From Lepidodermella squamata (Eukaryota; Gastrotricha), in the NCBI GenBank assembly GCA_047495785.1, contig JBLDXI010000042.1, positions 4,278,001 to 4,342,000 on the forward strand: a stretch of 64,000 bases of DNA, given 5' to 3'. The stretch's first letter is position 1. Each line of letters opens with the position of its first letter. A program made the position numbers and the translations under genes. Below, piece by piece: positions 10,691 to 21,698 of the stretch. Below the pieces are notes generated by a model. That model did no database searches. It had not been told where the DNA came from and saw nothing but the letters and a program-made list of their open reading frames with translations.

Positions 10691-13380
10691 CTTCGAAAAT
10701 GACTGATGTGACCTATGTGACCTGAAATTACACACTGTAAACTGCTGTAAACGGAATCTATTCGTGAATAATCACACAATATTTCGATGTGAGGTATTGA
10801 AATTGGCGAAGTGAACAACGCAACCTTCGGGTAATTTAATTTAATTTAATTAGGGATCAATAAATTCGTGTAAATTCTTAAAACTCGCGTGTCCAATTTT
10901 CGATGAAAGTGAGGCAAATCGAGGTGGAACACAAAATTACATAAAATAGGGAAAAATCAGAAATTTCAAAAATCAAAGGAACTTGCCACGTGTGGCGTAA
11001 TACTTTCTCTTAAGACACGTATTTTTGTCTTCAAATTTACGGCGACCTCAAAAGCGTCAATTTCTTCAAAACTAGGACATAACAAGCGTAGTTGCGAAGC
11101 TAATTTCGGTGATTAAACGTCGGTTTATAGCAAATTCTACCCAGTTTCACGTTCCGTATAATAATTAGGGCACATAGATGGAGGGAATTTTTGACATTTT
11201 TATTCTGGAATTTCTAGTTTCTTTCAAAATTCCGCAAAATTCATAGCCAAGTCCAATTTTTCGGATTTTCAAGTATAAAATTCTTATATTTTTTCATTAT
11301 GTTTCATTATATTGAGATTCTATATGTTGGTAGCACTTTTGGAATTTACAGGCATTTTTACCTCCAGAAAAAAGCTTAATTTTTCGCTGATTAGCCATTA
11401 AAATTATATGGTCATATTCAAGGATCAATTGTAAAGTTTATTTAACATGAATTTTGAATTTTCTTAATTAAAAAGTAATCAAGTGTTCACGATTTTTATT
11501 CAGCGAAAATTTAGAAGTTTTACCATTATCATTAAAAGCTAATCGGAATACATTTAAGAGGCAGAAATATATTTTCAGGGACTATTCTTGGCAATAATTT
11601 TGATTCGCCAATTGTTGTAGATGAGCATTTTCCAAATAGGAAATCTGAAATTTCAGGTGAATTGAATAAATTTCAATTGACCTGTTTTCAGATAATATTT
11701 ACCGTTTTTTTAATTTTATGACAGAATAGTAAATGAGCGGCAAGAATTTTAGCTGCGAATAGCGATAGCCAAATTTTTCTGTTAAATAGGAGCGATTCGT
11801 GTTTTTTCAATCACCACGCCGCGGAGTTACGCAACAGCTGCTCGCACGCCGCATTTCGCACACACATATGAAAAATTATGCACAACACAGAAACCACGCG
11901 TTTTTGACCTATAAAACTTGTTTATCAGCTGAATTGCCCATGCAGATTTCTTGGCTAGAGCGAATAATTCAATTTATTGCAGCGAAATTCTGGTCGACAT
12001 GAACTTCACTCTATACCTGGCGTGAGTTTATAATTTGCCGAAATTACATTTAATTTGAAGCATTTTAAAGAAATCGGATCGGCGATGTCGAACGATGAAA
12101 ACGACGTCAAGGTGATACGCATCGTCTTTCTCACATACCACATCGTGGCAAGATACGTTTGAATCCTACCATTTTGAATTCTTCAATTCTATTTTGTAAT
12201 TTGGCTTGATTTTTCCCGGATTTTTTAAACTTTTTGAACACTTCTCAATTTCATTCATTAATAGTTTGATTTGAGGTTCTGGCGGCTAGCTAGGTTCCAA
12301 GTTGAGCTAACTAAAGCCGAAGTTCATAAATTAGCGTCTCGCGTCAATCAATTACGTGCTACAATGTACAAGTACACGTTGTTCTTAAGAAACGTATTTA
12401 TTTATTTTTGCTGGATCGCCGAATTTAAGTAAAATTTTGAAATTTTGAAATTTTGAATTTTATGAACAATTTTAAAATGATTGATAAATTTGAAAAATCG
12501 TTATGGGCGAATTCATTATGATTTTTCGACAATTCGAGGCAAAGATAGAAAAATCAGGGACTACTCAGAATTTCTACTAAGATTGAGAATTCGAAAACCT
12601 TTTGGTCTATTTCATCTCGTCGCGGAAAATTGGAAATTTACTTCACATTGTGAGGCAAAATATGGAGTTTCACAATAAAATAAATTTTCACAAATCATTA
12701 TCATTTCCTGAAATTCTATTTGTGGATTCATTCCTCATAGGAGTTGCTTTTCTTCTCGGGTTCGCCAGCGCATCAATCTTCTTGTGGCTGGTTTTTTTGT
12801 GACAGGTATAGCAATAAATTTCATTTTGATTCCAAGATCTGCTTATTTTCCCCGATTATTTTAGGCTGGGTAAACTACGCACTGAATGCTCGGTGAGTCG
12901 ATGCGTGTCGGAAATCGCCGCCTGGCCGAAACTTCGAGATAACGAGAGGCCTTGTTTTGCTGTTTGCTGCTCGTTCCGCATCGACTTGACTTTTCTTTCA
13001 AAAACGGTTTTTTTACTGTTGAGATCCTCATAATTTTTGCTTATTTTCACGGTTCACGGATAACCGATAATTTTTTGAATTTGTGATGCACGTGTTTTTT
13101 GTTCGGCGAGAAATATATGGCTGATTTTTCTTGAAAAATTAGACTTGGCGGCATTTGCTTGACATGAGTTGCCTTGCGGATCTGAGCTTTATTAGCGTCG
13201 GAAATATGGCCCGATATAAATAAAAAATACTGATACTCCTCTGAAAATGTGCTAAAGTCGCCGATCGCCAATGATCGTTTCTCCGATCTTTTCAAAATTA
13301 ATTCTTGTTATTGTGAAAATTGTTGTGAAAATCGATTTTGCTTGTAATTCATTGTTTTGAAGTAATTTGTGATCTTTATA
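10691..13380. other. AT-rich interior of the putative element
   Basis: No gene is supported. A short exon-like piece with a donor-like end lies at ~12085-12112 (MSNDENDVK). Another frame at ~12290-12420 reads FQVELTKAEVHKLASRVNQL. Neither could be built into a gene. Confidence 0.35.
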
Positions 13381-13618
13381 CCTTATACAGCGATTTACAG
13401 ACGCTGGTCGAGGCACTGTAAATTCCTGTATTAGCCCTGAGACTGAAGACTTCACATTTTCGGCATTTTTGCTCTTCAGTAGTTTACTCAGCCTTCGAAT
13501 TTCAAAGACTGTGTAAACTGCTGTAAGGCAAAAATGGCAGAACTTGTGAAGTTGTCACTTCCTGGGCTTTTATAGGAATTTACAGCGCCTCGACGAGTGT
13601 CTGTAAATCACTGTAAAG
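13381..13618. repeat. Foldback (inverted repeat) of ~240 bp
   Basis: The left arm (13381-13430, CGATTTACAGACGCTGGTCG..) is complementary to 13573-13618. An inner arm, CTTCACATTTTCGGCATTTT (13450-13470 area), pairs with the stretch before TTGTGAAG (~13527-13550). The whole region can fold into an imperfect hairpin rich in TTTACAG motifs. Confidence 0.65.
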
Positions 13619-13771
13619 GTGAGAATAAATCCCAGTGTAATTGAGTGGAAGGTACCAATAAAATTGCGTTTGTAAACGGGTGTAAGTCAACATAAGATTT
13701 CCAGTGAAATACAGCAGAATACATTGACAGCAATTTACAGCGATTTACAGCGATGAATTTTTGAGTCCGGG

Positions 13772-14566
13772 CAATGCAATGACCATTTTTTAATTGGACC
13801 ATACTTTAATATTCATCTACCTAATTCCTTTTTTTCTGCATATAATATCTTTCTTTGCATCTGGGCATTTTCTACAGACAATCCCACTTTTTCTCACATC
13901 TGATTTAAAAACAGCCGGAAATGTGAAAAATGATTCAGCGCGTTTTCCTCGACAATAAATCATACGTTTCGTTGCCAGATCAGGCGCGAGGAAAAAGGCA
14001 CGTGGATTTCATAGATGAAGGCACGTGCGAAAGGCGCAATAGTCAATCTTATGCGTTCATCGCTTACCTGAAGAATATCAACATCGTCGAAACCTCTCGC
14101 TCATTCCGCGGCAACTCAGCGTTGTCATAAACACTGTAATTTCAGGGCTGTTATAATTTTCAAGGCCATTCGTTGGAGCATTTCGATAAGTCCGGCAGCA
14201 CTATTGCTGTACTTACAAATACAGCTGGATACCGTACAATCATTTACAGCTGCTATCGACAGTACTTGGACAACATTTTTCATTCCGCAGTACCAAATCA
14301 TACGGCTAACGGCTACCTCGCCGTATTAGGAGTAAAACCGTACTTTTTATACAGTAATACTCGGTACAAAATATGCTTACTGTAATAGTTCTACTGTTTT
14401 TATATTCAATAGAGGTGAATTCAAGCCTTTCTTGGTGCTTTTGGTTAGCAAACTTGGTTCCAATTAAGAGTGTTAACATAAGGGACGCCGAGTGCTATGC
14501 CATGCGAATATAAGAGCTTCGACAATTGATGAGATTGATCATTTTCCATTCCTCCATTTACTTCAT
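13772..14566. other. Intergenic; open frame 13930-14130 not assignable; box near 14461
   Basis: A 66-codon frame starting at 13930 (MIQRVFLDNKSYVSLPDQAR..) has no recognisable family and no splice partner. From 14150 to 14390 there are many TACAGT/ACTGTA motifs. At 14461-14488 the CAATTAAGAGTGTTAACATA box recurs, ~80 bases beyond the 3' end of the second propeller gene. Confidence 0.35.
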
Positions 14567-15889
14567 TCAAATATTAAATTTAATAGCAAGCAGAGTCAAT
14601 AGTAATACGGAAAAGACCGGCGAAGAACTAAGAATAAAAGCCGAGTTTGAATCGACTTTACTGACCCTGTAAGATCCAATAATCGGCGGTACGAAGAGTT
14701 GAATAGCATAGATCGTGCCATCGCGATACGTCACTGTCTGGGCGTAAAACTTAGTCTGCAGCACGCTAGCACCACTTGTTTTGTTGAAGGCCGTTAGATA
14801 CGAGCATGCTTCTGTGAAAATGAAATCTTCAGTCACAATTAGATGGGAACCGAATGGCTCCTGCAAGGCCTTGCATTGCATGGTTTTCACCCATTCTCCA
14901 TCGGTGTTGCGGATAACAGCAATCGACGTTTTGTCCTCTGGTCTAACGAAATAAGTAAAATTTCCATCACTAGCTATCATTGGCGATGTTGTAGTCCCGC
15001 TCACGGCTGGAGTTGTCCATTTGAATACGGGCGTAGAGCCTGTAAGGTCTATACCGTGCAAATTCGTCTGGCTTATAGCATCGTTGTACGTGAATGTAAC
15101 TGCAAGAACCATATCGTTTACGACAATTGGTGTCCACAAGCCGCCAGCGTTCGAACCCAGGGATATCTCGTTTAAAATAGCCCCGGTTAGAGGACTCAAT
15201 TCATAAAGCCGGCCAGTAGACGAGATGAAGACCCGTTCCTCCTTATAGATGGCTGACGAATAAACTGTGTTATCATTTACCCCTACTTCGAATTGCTGCC
15301 GAAAATCTGGTACGGACAGGGCCTTAACTCGCTTCGTGTTCTCAGTGCCAGTTGCATAAAGAATGCCGTACCTACCATCGCAGGACATGCGGAAGTCTGT
15401 GGCAAACAGTGCATCTTGCAGTAGGTCGTAAGTTCTACTTGTTATTTTCTTTGTATTAATATCAATTGCGAGAAATACGGACTTTCGAGGGTTTATCGTA
15501 TTAATTCGAGAAATTAAATACGGCCGCCCATTGTTGCCTTCGCAAATTAAAGGTTGAGCAATCGTTTGGCCATCCGTATTGGGGCTTTCTATATTGATTG
15601 TTGCAGCCAATTCGCCATCGGTCTCGCGGACAACGTAAAATGTGCCTTTGTTGCTTTGAAGATAGATCAACCCATGGAAGACTAACGGCTGGTTGAGGAT
15701 TATGTAGCCATCGAAAGGACGCACAGCTTTTTCCCACTGCTTTCCGAATTCCATACTAAGTGAGGCTTCTCCAAGAACCTCAGGACGGTAGCCTGAGTGA
15801 GTCGAATCACCACCCTCATTTGTCCACCATTGATCAGCTTGGGCCGAATAAATAAATATGGAAAAAAGCAGATATATTGCTTTTCCCAT
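14567..15889 (-). CDS. Secreted PQQ-type beta-propeller protein (copy 2)
   Basis: Single exon, 440 aa from the ATG at 15889, chosen because the open frame further upstream has no ATG. It has the same layout as the 8520 gene: signal peptide (MGKAIYLLFSIFIYSAQA), DQWWTNEGGDSTHSGYRPEV opening, blade-like repeats such as LYELSPLTGAILNEISLGS, and a hydrophobic C-terminal tail (ILSSSPVFSVLLLTLLAI). The main difference is a short insertion (VRPFDGYI for VDGYT). Non-coding flanks also match copy 1 (8394-8440 with 14441-14488), so gene and flank duplicated together before the 10-13.8 kb insertion or expansion between them. Function is unknown; extracellular or cell-surface location is inferred from both ends of the protein. 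Confidence 0.8.
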   Translation of the reverse strand: MGKAIYLLFSIFIYSAQADQWWTNEGGDSTHSGYRPEVLGEASLSMEFGKQWEKAVRPFDGYIILNQPLVFHGLIYLQSNKGTFYVVRETDGELAATINIESPNTDGQTIAQPLICEGNNGRPYLISRINTINPRKSVFLAIDINTKKITSRTYDLLQDALFATDFRMSCDGRYGILYATGTENTKRVKALSVPDFRQQFEVGVNDNTVYSSAIYKEERVFISSTGRLYELSPLTGAILNEISLGSNAGGLWTPIVVNDMVLAVTFTYNDAISQTNLHGIDLTGSTPVFKWTTPAVSGTTTSPMIASDGNFTYFVRPEDKTSIAVIRNTDGEWVKTMQCKALQEPFGSHLIVTEDFIFTEACSYLTAFNKTSGASVLQTKFYAQTVTYRDGTIYAIQLFVPPIIGSYRVSKVDSNSAFILSSSPVFSVLLLTLLAIKFNI

Positions 15890-17055
15890 TATTTGTATAA
15901 CGCACAAGAGATGCGATTTGCTAACTCTTTTGTATACTAATGCAATTATTCACTCCGGATTAGGTGTGCCTGACTACAATGTTTTCTTATCTTGAAAATG
16001 TTGCGTGCTGATAAGGCAGCCCTCAAAAACAGTCTGTAAAAGACTTTTTCTCGTGTCTTGCTATTCGCGTATCTTATCTATTCAATTTTCGACCACAGAT
16101 CTGTGGCAAATGGTAAGGACAAATCTGAGTGCATGCTCTGAATTTCTAGTCCCTAACGTAGTTCTAGTCCTCAGCAGGAAAATAGTGTTGCTCATAATTC
16201 TTATCTCCGAATGCGCCGCAGGAATGGACAACGGAAATGAAAATCTTGCAGCTGAAGTTGGACATTCCCATCGATCAAGCGGCGTCTCTGCTCGAGCTAC
16301 CGCTGTAGCCAGCATTTTGCTTCCGGTCTTACTTGTTGGCTCGTTTTGATCGTCAAGTATTCACTTGGGCTCTGCGAGAGTTTCGTGGCTAGTCGCTGCT
16401 ATCAATTTCTCGACACCATCCTGCCACTATGTCCGCATCACCGAGACTGCGATGCCTCTGGCACGTGCGTGTTCAAACTTCCCATTTCCCATTCCCTTCA
16501 CCCGGCGACGAAAAAGTCTCTTCCAACACCTCGTGTACTTCTTACCGAAGCGTTTCCGCAAAAAAAAGAAAATCGTCAACGACACTACGAGTAAGCAGAA
16601 CATTGAGAATTGAGACCCTTGACAGGATTATGAACGGGCGCCTAAAAGCGAACCGGACTGACCCAAAGGCCATCGAACTGGCCTCGATGAACCTCCTCGA
16701 TGTAAGATTGATTCCCTTAATAAGGGAAACGTCCAGTGCCAAGGGCTCTATGCTGGCCATTGAGAAAGAAAAGTTTCCCCCCGATCTAAACCCCCGGTTG
16801 GGCTACAAATAAGGAAGTTAACATGTTTATTTTTTCGAAGAAAACGAATGTCAAACAAATGATTAGATATTTGTAAGCGAAGCGGACAACAAAAGCAGGT
16901 AAAAGTATCCGAACTTCGAATACTTAATTCGAATTCTGTGCTCTCAGCAAATTAACACGTAACGAACCGTGTGTCCATTCCATATGAGTATTTCGTCCTA
17001 TGAAAAATCCATATTTTCTGCATTGTGAGAAAGCGAAGTCGATCCTCGTTCTTCA
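15890..17055. other. Intergenic with coding-like frames at 16.1-16.8 kb
   Basis: Two plus-strand pieces look partly coding. One ends at ~16349 with a hydrophobic tail after small residues (ARATAVASILLPVLLVGSF). The other is an open frame ending at 16812, with an internal Met at 16630 (MNGRLKANRTDPKAIELASM..). No family is recognised and no convincing splice joins them. They may be remnants of a gene. Confidence 0.25.
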
Positions 17056-18258
17056 TCATCTTGTCATCAAATAGAAAAAGGAGCCATCGACAATGATGAG
17101 CGTTAGGAGGGAGGTAGTCCCTATTACCACATCCATTAGCCTCAAGACACTCACATCTCGAGCGATACCCAACGCTTTCAATGAAACCTCACGACGCCAG
17201 AAATGCATTCGAGCCATTTCAACAGCAGCCAACGAGTAGCAAGTGACGACGATACCAGTTGCCATGTTGAAAACGACCAGGTAAACCAGCCAAACAGGCT
17301 CTGTCGTTCGCGGTATGGACGAGAAAACGATGTCTAAAAGCATCGTGAATGCTAGGACAGTAGTTATTCCAAAAGCTGGCCGATCAGGCAGTTTGGGTGG
17401 CATTAGGAATTGGCCGAGGTGAAGGACCGTAATGCCAATGACAGGATAAACTATGCTGGTCATAAAATAATGGGATTTACGCTTGAATTTAATCCCGAAT
17501 TCCATTTTGTAGTTTGAGAATACGGAGAAATGAACCGAGTAAGTTTTGCTTCTCAGGGGAGGCACGAACTCCCAAATTTCAGTAGATCCGATGAATCTAG
17601 ACATATTGTTTATCGCAAATTTGTCAATTCGAAATGAAACTTTGTTGATAGCTTCTATGGAATAGAAAATTACATCGCAATCGAGCGTGTCGAACGGGAA
17701 TTTTTGGTAGGAAAACGAGTCACAAGCCGTATCAATTGTTGTAATTGAAACGTAATAAGCGGTCCGGATGCGGCTGAGTGGATAGACTGTGACGCTCTGG
17801 ATAGCCGCTTCAAATGGCGCGGATTGATCGTAGCCGTTTTCGTGCATCAGAGACGGATACCACGTTTCATCTTTCTTCAAGCTGATTTCTAAAGATTTGA
17901 CCCCCGAAACATTGCAGCTTTCCCGGCCGAAGTAGTCTTCACATACGGTTGAGCAATTGTAGCTCCAGAATGCGGTGATTTCGCCGAAGAGGGACAGCTT
18001 CTTATTGGAGTCATCAATTTGAACAAAGCGATCAAGAATCCACCATACGTCGACTTGAATCGGATTTTTGAATTTGGTTTCCAGTGCCAAATGACTAGGC
18101 AGATCAATTGCTGTAGCATAAGGGCATTTCTCGAGAAAAATATGCCGGAACTGAGTCCAATTAACGGTCTGATTGGATCTGATCTTCTCCACGGAAAGAT
18201 TATCACATAAGACTAGTGTGGACGTGCACAAAATAATTGTAGTTATTATGCGATTCAT
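17056..18258 (-). CDS. Cys-loop ligand-gated ion channel subunit, family 1 (R2)
   Basis: Single exon, 400 aa from the ATG at 18258, the Met directly before the signal peptide MNRIITTIILCTSTLVLC; the open frame itself begins at 18324. The protein has the ligand-binding domain with DETWYPSLMHENGY, then TACDSFSYQKFPFDTLDC as the Cys loop (14 residues between the cysteines), four membrane spans, M2 of type DRPAFGITTVLAFTMLLD, a short intracellular loop and the FFYLMTR end. The extracellular half groups with the 23614 gene (WWILDRF, GVKSLEIS, INNMS), while the M1-M3 stretch is closer at DNA level to the 3461 gene, a sign of gene conversion. It lies outside the duplicated segment. The ligand is unknown. 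Confidence 0.9.
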   Translation of the reverse strand: MNRIITTIILCTSTLVLCDNLSVEKIRSNQTVNWTQFRHIFLEKCPYATAIDLPSHLALETKFKNPIQVDVWWILDRFVQIDDSNKKLSLFGEITAFWSYNCSTVCEDYFGRESCNVSGVKSLEISLKKDETWYPSLMHENGYDQSAPFEAAIQSVTVYPLSRIRTAYYVSITTIDTACDSFSYQKFPFDTLDCDVIFYSIEAINKVSFRIDKFAINNMSRFIGSTEIWEFVPPLRSKTYSVHFSVFSNYKMEFGIKFKRKSHYFMTSIVYPVIGITVLHLGQFLMPPKLPDRPAFGITTVLAFTMLLDIVFSSIPRTTEPVWLVYLVVFNMATGIVVTCYSLAAVEMARMHFWRREVSLKALGIARDVSVLRLMDVVIGTTSLLTLIIVDGSFFYLMTR

Positions 18259-18857
18259 AATGTGATGAACGACTCTTTCTCGAGTGCCATGTACTTGATG
18301 ACGATGGTTTATTAGTTTTAGCAACTGCTGATGTGAAGCAGAGTCATTGGCGGAAATTGGATTGACGCCAAGGTAAAGCTACAGCTCTTTTATTAATTTC
18401 GAGTTAGGAGTCGAAATGGAGGAGCGTCGCCAGAACGCGAGGCCATGGCCTACATTTCCCCGTCAAGAGTCTTGCCCGAAAGAAACTCGGGTGTATCTCA
18501 TAGAATATTTTTAGCAGTTAACGTGTTAACAATGAAGCGAGATGAAATATTTGAATTTTATAACAATAGCAAACATTAACATACTCTCGGCCGTAGGAGG
18601 CGGGTGGCAAAATTAATGGTTTGCCTAGCGTTCACCTAGTTTCTTTATTGCCATTTTTAACAATCTTTTCACTGTGCTCACCTAATAACTTGATCGGACT
18701 TTATTGAACCTGCTATGCTATAGGAATGCCCCGGATGGGAAACGTAAGCGGGGAGAGACAAATCACCCAAACCCCGCAGAGTAAACATGATTACAGATTA
18801 CAGTGTTGCTTGGCTTAAAGAAGGGGGAGGGGAGGACCAATAATTAAGTTAATTCAA
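18259..18857. other. Intergenic stretch
   Basis: Upstream of the R2 receptor gene, up to the start of segmental copy B. No gene or repeat is recognised. Confidence 0.4.
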
Positions 18858-20448
18858 CGCCAAAATGGGCACTGCGGAGAGACATCGGAAAGTCTGCTTC
18901 TTATTATCGAATCCAAAAAATTGGGAACTGAACTGGACGATTTTATTGAATTTGTAGCGGAATAGTTAGGCCATCAAACAGTGAACATTAGTTGATTGAT
19001 GCTAAAAGTAAGAAAAATCGAATGATTGAGTGAAGGAGAGAATGAATCCTATGCGCGTTTAGAGTTAATCGTTACGTATTATCGTTCAGCTCGGTGCCAG
19101 AATGCAAAGCTGAAACGAGCACTCGCCGAATTTTTGAGCGTAGTCACTAGTATTAAGTAGCTAAGCGGCTCAAGGTCGCTGACTGTGTTCCCAAAATAGG
19201 GAAAGGCTGGAAGTCGTGAACAAATTTCCGCCAGTTTTCCCGGGCTTACTGTACCGAAAGCTGTCAGCCTGCTGTGCTCCGCTTTGGCCTAAATGAAGGC
19301 CGACAATTGTTCAACTGTAAAGGAAACCTACGTCAGGGTCTTGAAAGTGTTTGGCAGTCCGGCATAGACAGGGTTCAGAAATTCTTTTACTCTTATCACG
19401 TTATCCTCCTTCATAGCTATGTTCCTCCTTCAAAAACATGAGGACTAAAGAAACCTGCTTTTCTGTTACTTTTTTATCCAATATATGGTATCTTTTGTTG
19501 TTGAGCTCTCAACCGGGTACATACTATACAATTCTCCAATTTTTAATGTCGAGACTTTTTATTTTTCACCCGATTGGTCTGATGATTTTGCAAGCAGAGT
19601 TGCATCTACCTTCCCTAAAAGTGTCATCCTTACTTCTCACAGTAGATAACGTGAAGCAGCAATTGAACGCGACCGTTTTTCGGCATATATCATATATTTT
19701 CCAAATCTTATTTAGAAAGGAAAATATTTGCCCAAACAGTCCTCACTCTTGGGCGCGTAATTTATCTGCAGTGTTGTGCGATTTTTTCCGCTTCGGTAAA
19801 AGCGACTATGTGAAATGAGAGATCACAAAAGTTCAATCTGTCCAAATTTCAATCTTTGACTCAATTTCATTTATAATTGATCAGTCTTTGCAAGCGGTAA
19901 TTTCATCACTTTTGATCTGAACAGTTTTATATGTATGCAGTACGCTATTAGCGTAATTAATGTGGCCCTTGCTTTTGTCTGAAATAAATAACTGGAGACG
20001 CACACTTGACCTAAAGCGAAAAACGGGTAACTGCTTATCAATTGCGATCGCACTAGCTTACGTCGAAGTTTGACAAGAATTACATGACCAATTAAATTAT
20101 AGCTTGGCGAAAAATGAATGTCACAGACCGCATAAGAGGGACATCTTTAGTGAGCAATTAACTATGATAGCGATCGGGCATTCATTGAACAGCTTCATTC
20201 ATAAAAAACATTTGTCTGCGTTTACGGAGGTTTTTAGTTTCATCCATTTAATCAGTAGGGAGAGAGGAGATAGGGATGAGACATATATCCATCGGCAATT
20301 ACAAGACATGTAAAACACTGTTTACAATGATGTTTTCGCGGTGTAAGGAAGAGCGATGCTTGCGACTGTAACTAATTTTTACCCGATTTACTGTTCAAAT
20401 GAGGTGCGCATTAGCTCTTCGACGTATTACGATTAATCTTTCAACAGG
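18858..20448. other. Non-coding left part of copy B
   Basis: Alignable in patches to 637-2151. The 126-codon frame at 19438-19818 has no counterpart in copy A and no family, so it is not annotated as a gene. Confidence 0.5.
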
Positions 20449-20511
20449 CCCATTTAAGAGGGTAAAAATGGGGACATACGCCCCACGCTTGCTGTCTCCT
20501 ATATATATAAA
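20449..20511 (+). promoter_or_regulatory. Putative promoter of the 20566 secreted-protein gene
   Basis: Box CATTTAAGAGGGTAAAAATG, then the conserved CATACGCCCCACGCTTGCTG and a TATATATAAA at ~20501-20511, about 55 bases before the ATG. The arrangement matches copy A (2152-2210). Confidence 0.45.
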
Positions 20512-20565
20512 GGCTGAGTTGACGGGGCCCGATATTACTAGAATCCCCTTTGGCTTTTTTCTAAA

Positions 20566-21013
20566 ATGCGAACTATCAACTACTTTATTGCGATTACGCT
20601 ATCCGTGATTGTAAACAGTATAGCTGAAGAACTAGAAATTGTTCAAGTTGTACCAGTTCGCGAAGCTGTTTCCGAGGAAAATCCCATGTCGTTGAAAACA
20701 TTGATCGGAGTTCCGCCTCGGCTGGACGGTGAGTACTGAGATTTTTATGACTTGCCAATTATATATTGAGATTTTCATTCATTTTGCAGCTAAGACAAGA
20801 ATCGGTCTAAGGCGGAGTGCTCAAATAATATGGCAACAGTTACCGCACCAAGCCCGGGGTCAGATTATACGGAAGCTTCGCATGAAGAAATGTATAGAAC
20901 TCATCGGATCGCAAGTAATATGTGACAATAGAGCATCGTTCTATTTATGGGCCCAGTTCCTTGCGAAAGATATAATGGCTGGGAAACTCGATGACAAAAT
21001 TCGTATTGTCTGA
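20566..21013 (+). CDS. Small secreted protein, two exons (copy B)
   Basis: Exons 20566-20728 and 20790-21013 give 128 aa across a 61-nt intron (GTGAGT..TTTTGCAG) with a split codon G|CT. A signal peptide (MRTINYFIAITLSVIVNSIA) is followed by an acidic PVREAVSEENPMSLKTLIG stretch and a basic second exon with two cysteines (MKKCIELIGS, ICDNRASF, AKDIMAGKLDDKIRIV end). It differs from copy A by one deleted codon and scattered substitutions, with frame and splice sites preserved, which supports a working gene. The family is unknown. As in copy A it faces a receptor gene (21699) tail to tail. Confidence 0.8.
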
Positions 21014-21698
21014 TTATTTTGTCAGAATTTCCAAGTTATTCGAACAATCAATAGAACTGGATTCTAATATAATAAAATGCGCCATTTTATTTTAAACACA
21101 CTCCCGTGTTGATGTTTCAGCTTTCAGCAATCAGCATATCCTTTCGGTCTAGCAATATCCTCCTGGACATTCAATTTTTCTTTTGCGAAGTTATTATATG
21201 GGATAGCGTGAGTTTAAAAATGGGTGCATGTTATTGCGAAGCTTCCCGGCGTAGTGCTGTTGGCATTTCAGAGTGAGAGAAAAGGGTGTCACCAAAGTTC
21301 ACTGTGGAAGCACCATCTAAGCTAACAGGATTATCGCTGCGACGCCGCGAAAAGGCGGGCACTTCGAAGAGACATCGAGCTGAGATTTAATTAATGAAAC
21401 GAAACGGGATTGTTGCCTTATTCGTTGATTTGAAGTTATCAGACATTAGTCAATATTCAGTTGAAATATATCCTTATTGGTTAGCAGTTATTAATTGCAG
21501 AGAGGAAATTGTTATATAGCATTTGCAGAGAGTAGATTGCGATGAATGACACAGGAAGATTCCGAAAATTTTACCGCAATGATAATAAAATCCCTGGAGC
21601 CGATTTTCAATAGTAGCTACTGATGATGACAAATTAATTCCAGCGTGAATATCTGCTGCTCGAATGGGCTATCAATCTCATCCTCGCCCAACCAGTGA
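21014..21698. other. Intergenic between convergent genes, copy B
   Basis: Counterpart of 2714-3460. No conserved frame is present. Confidence 0.5.

Larger units (their letters stand above)
10104..13771. mobile_element. Putative non-autonomous DNA element with CCCGGACTCAAAAA ends
   Basis: Inverted 14-bp ends (CCCGGACTCAAAAA at 10104-10117; its complement at 13758-13771) bound 3.67 kb. Just inside both ends are scattered CTGTAAAT / ATTTACAG motifs, as in subterminal repeats of DNA transposons. No transposase frame was found, and I cannot see a clear target-site duplication, so the boundaries are tentative. The segment separates the two propeller genes and contains the 62-bp minisatellite and a foldback repeat. 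Confidence 0.4.

Noticed and set aside
19438-19818. 126-codon open frame on the plus strand
   Set aside because: Not present in segmental copy A; leucine-rich composition from AT-rich DNA; no splice or homology support.
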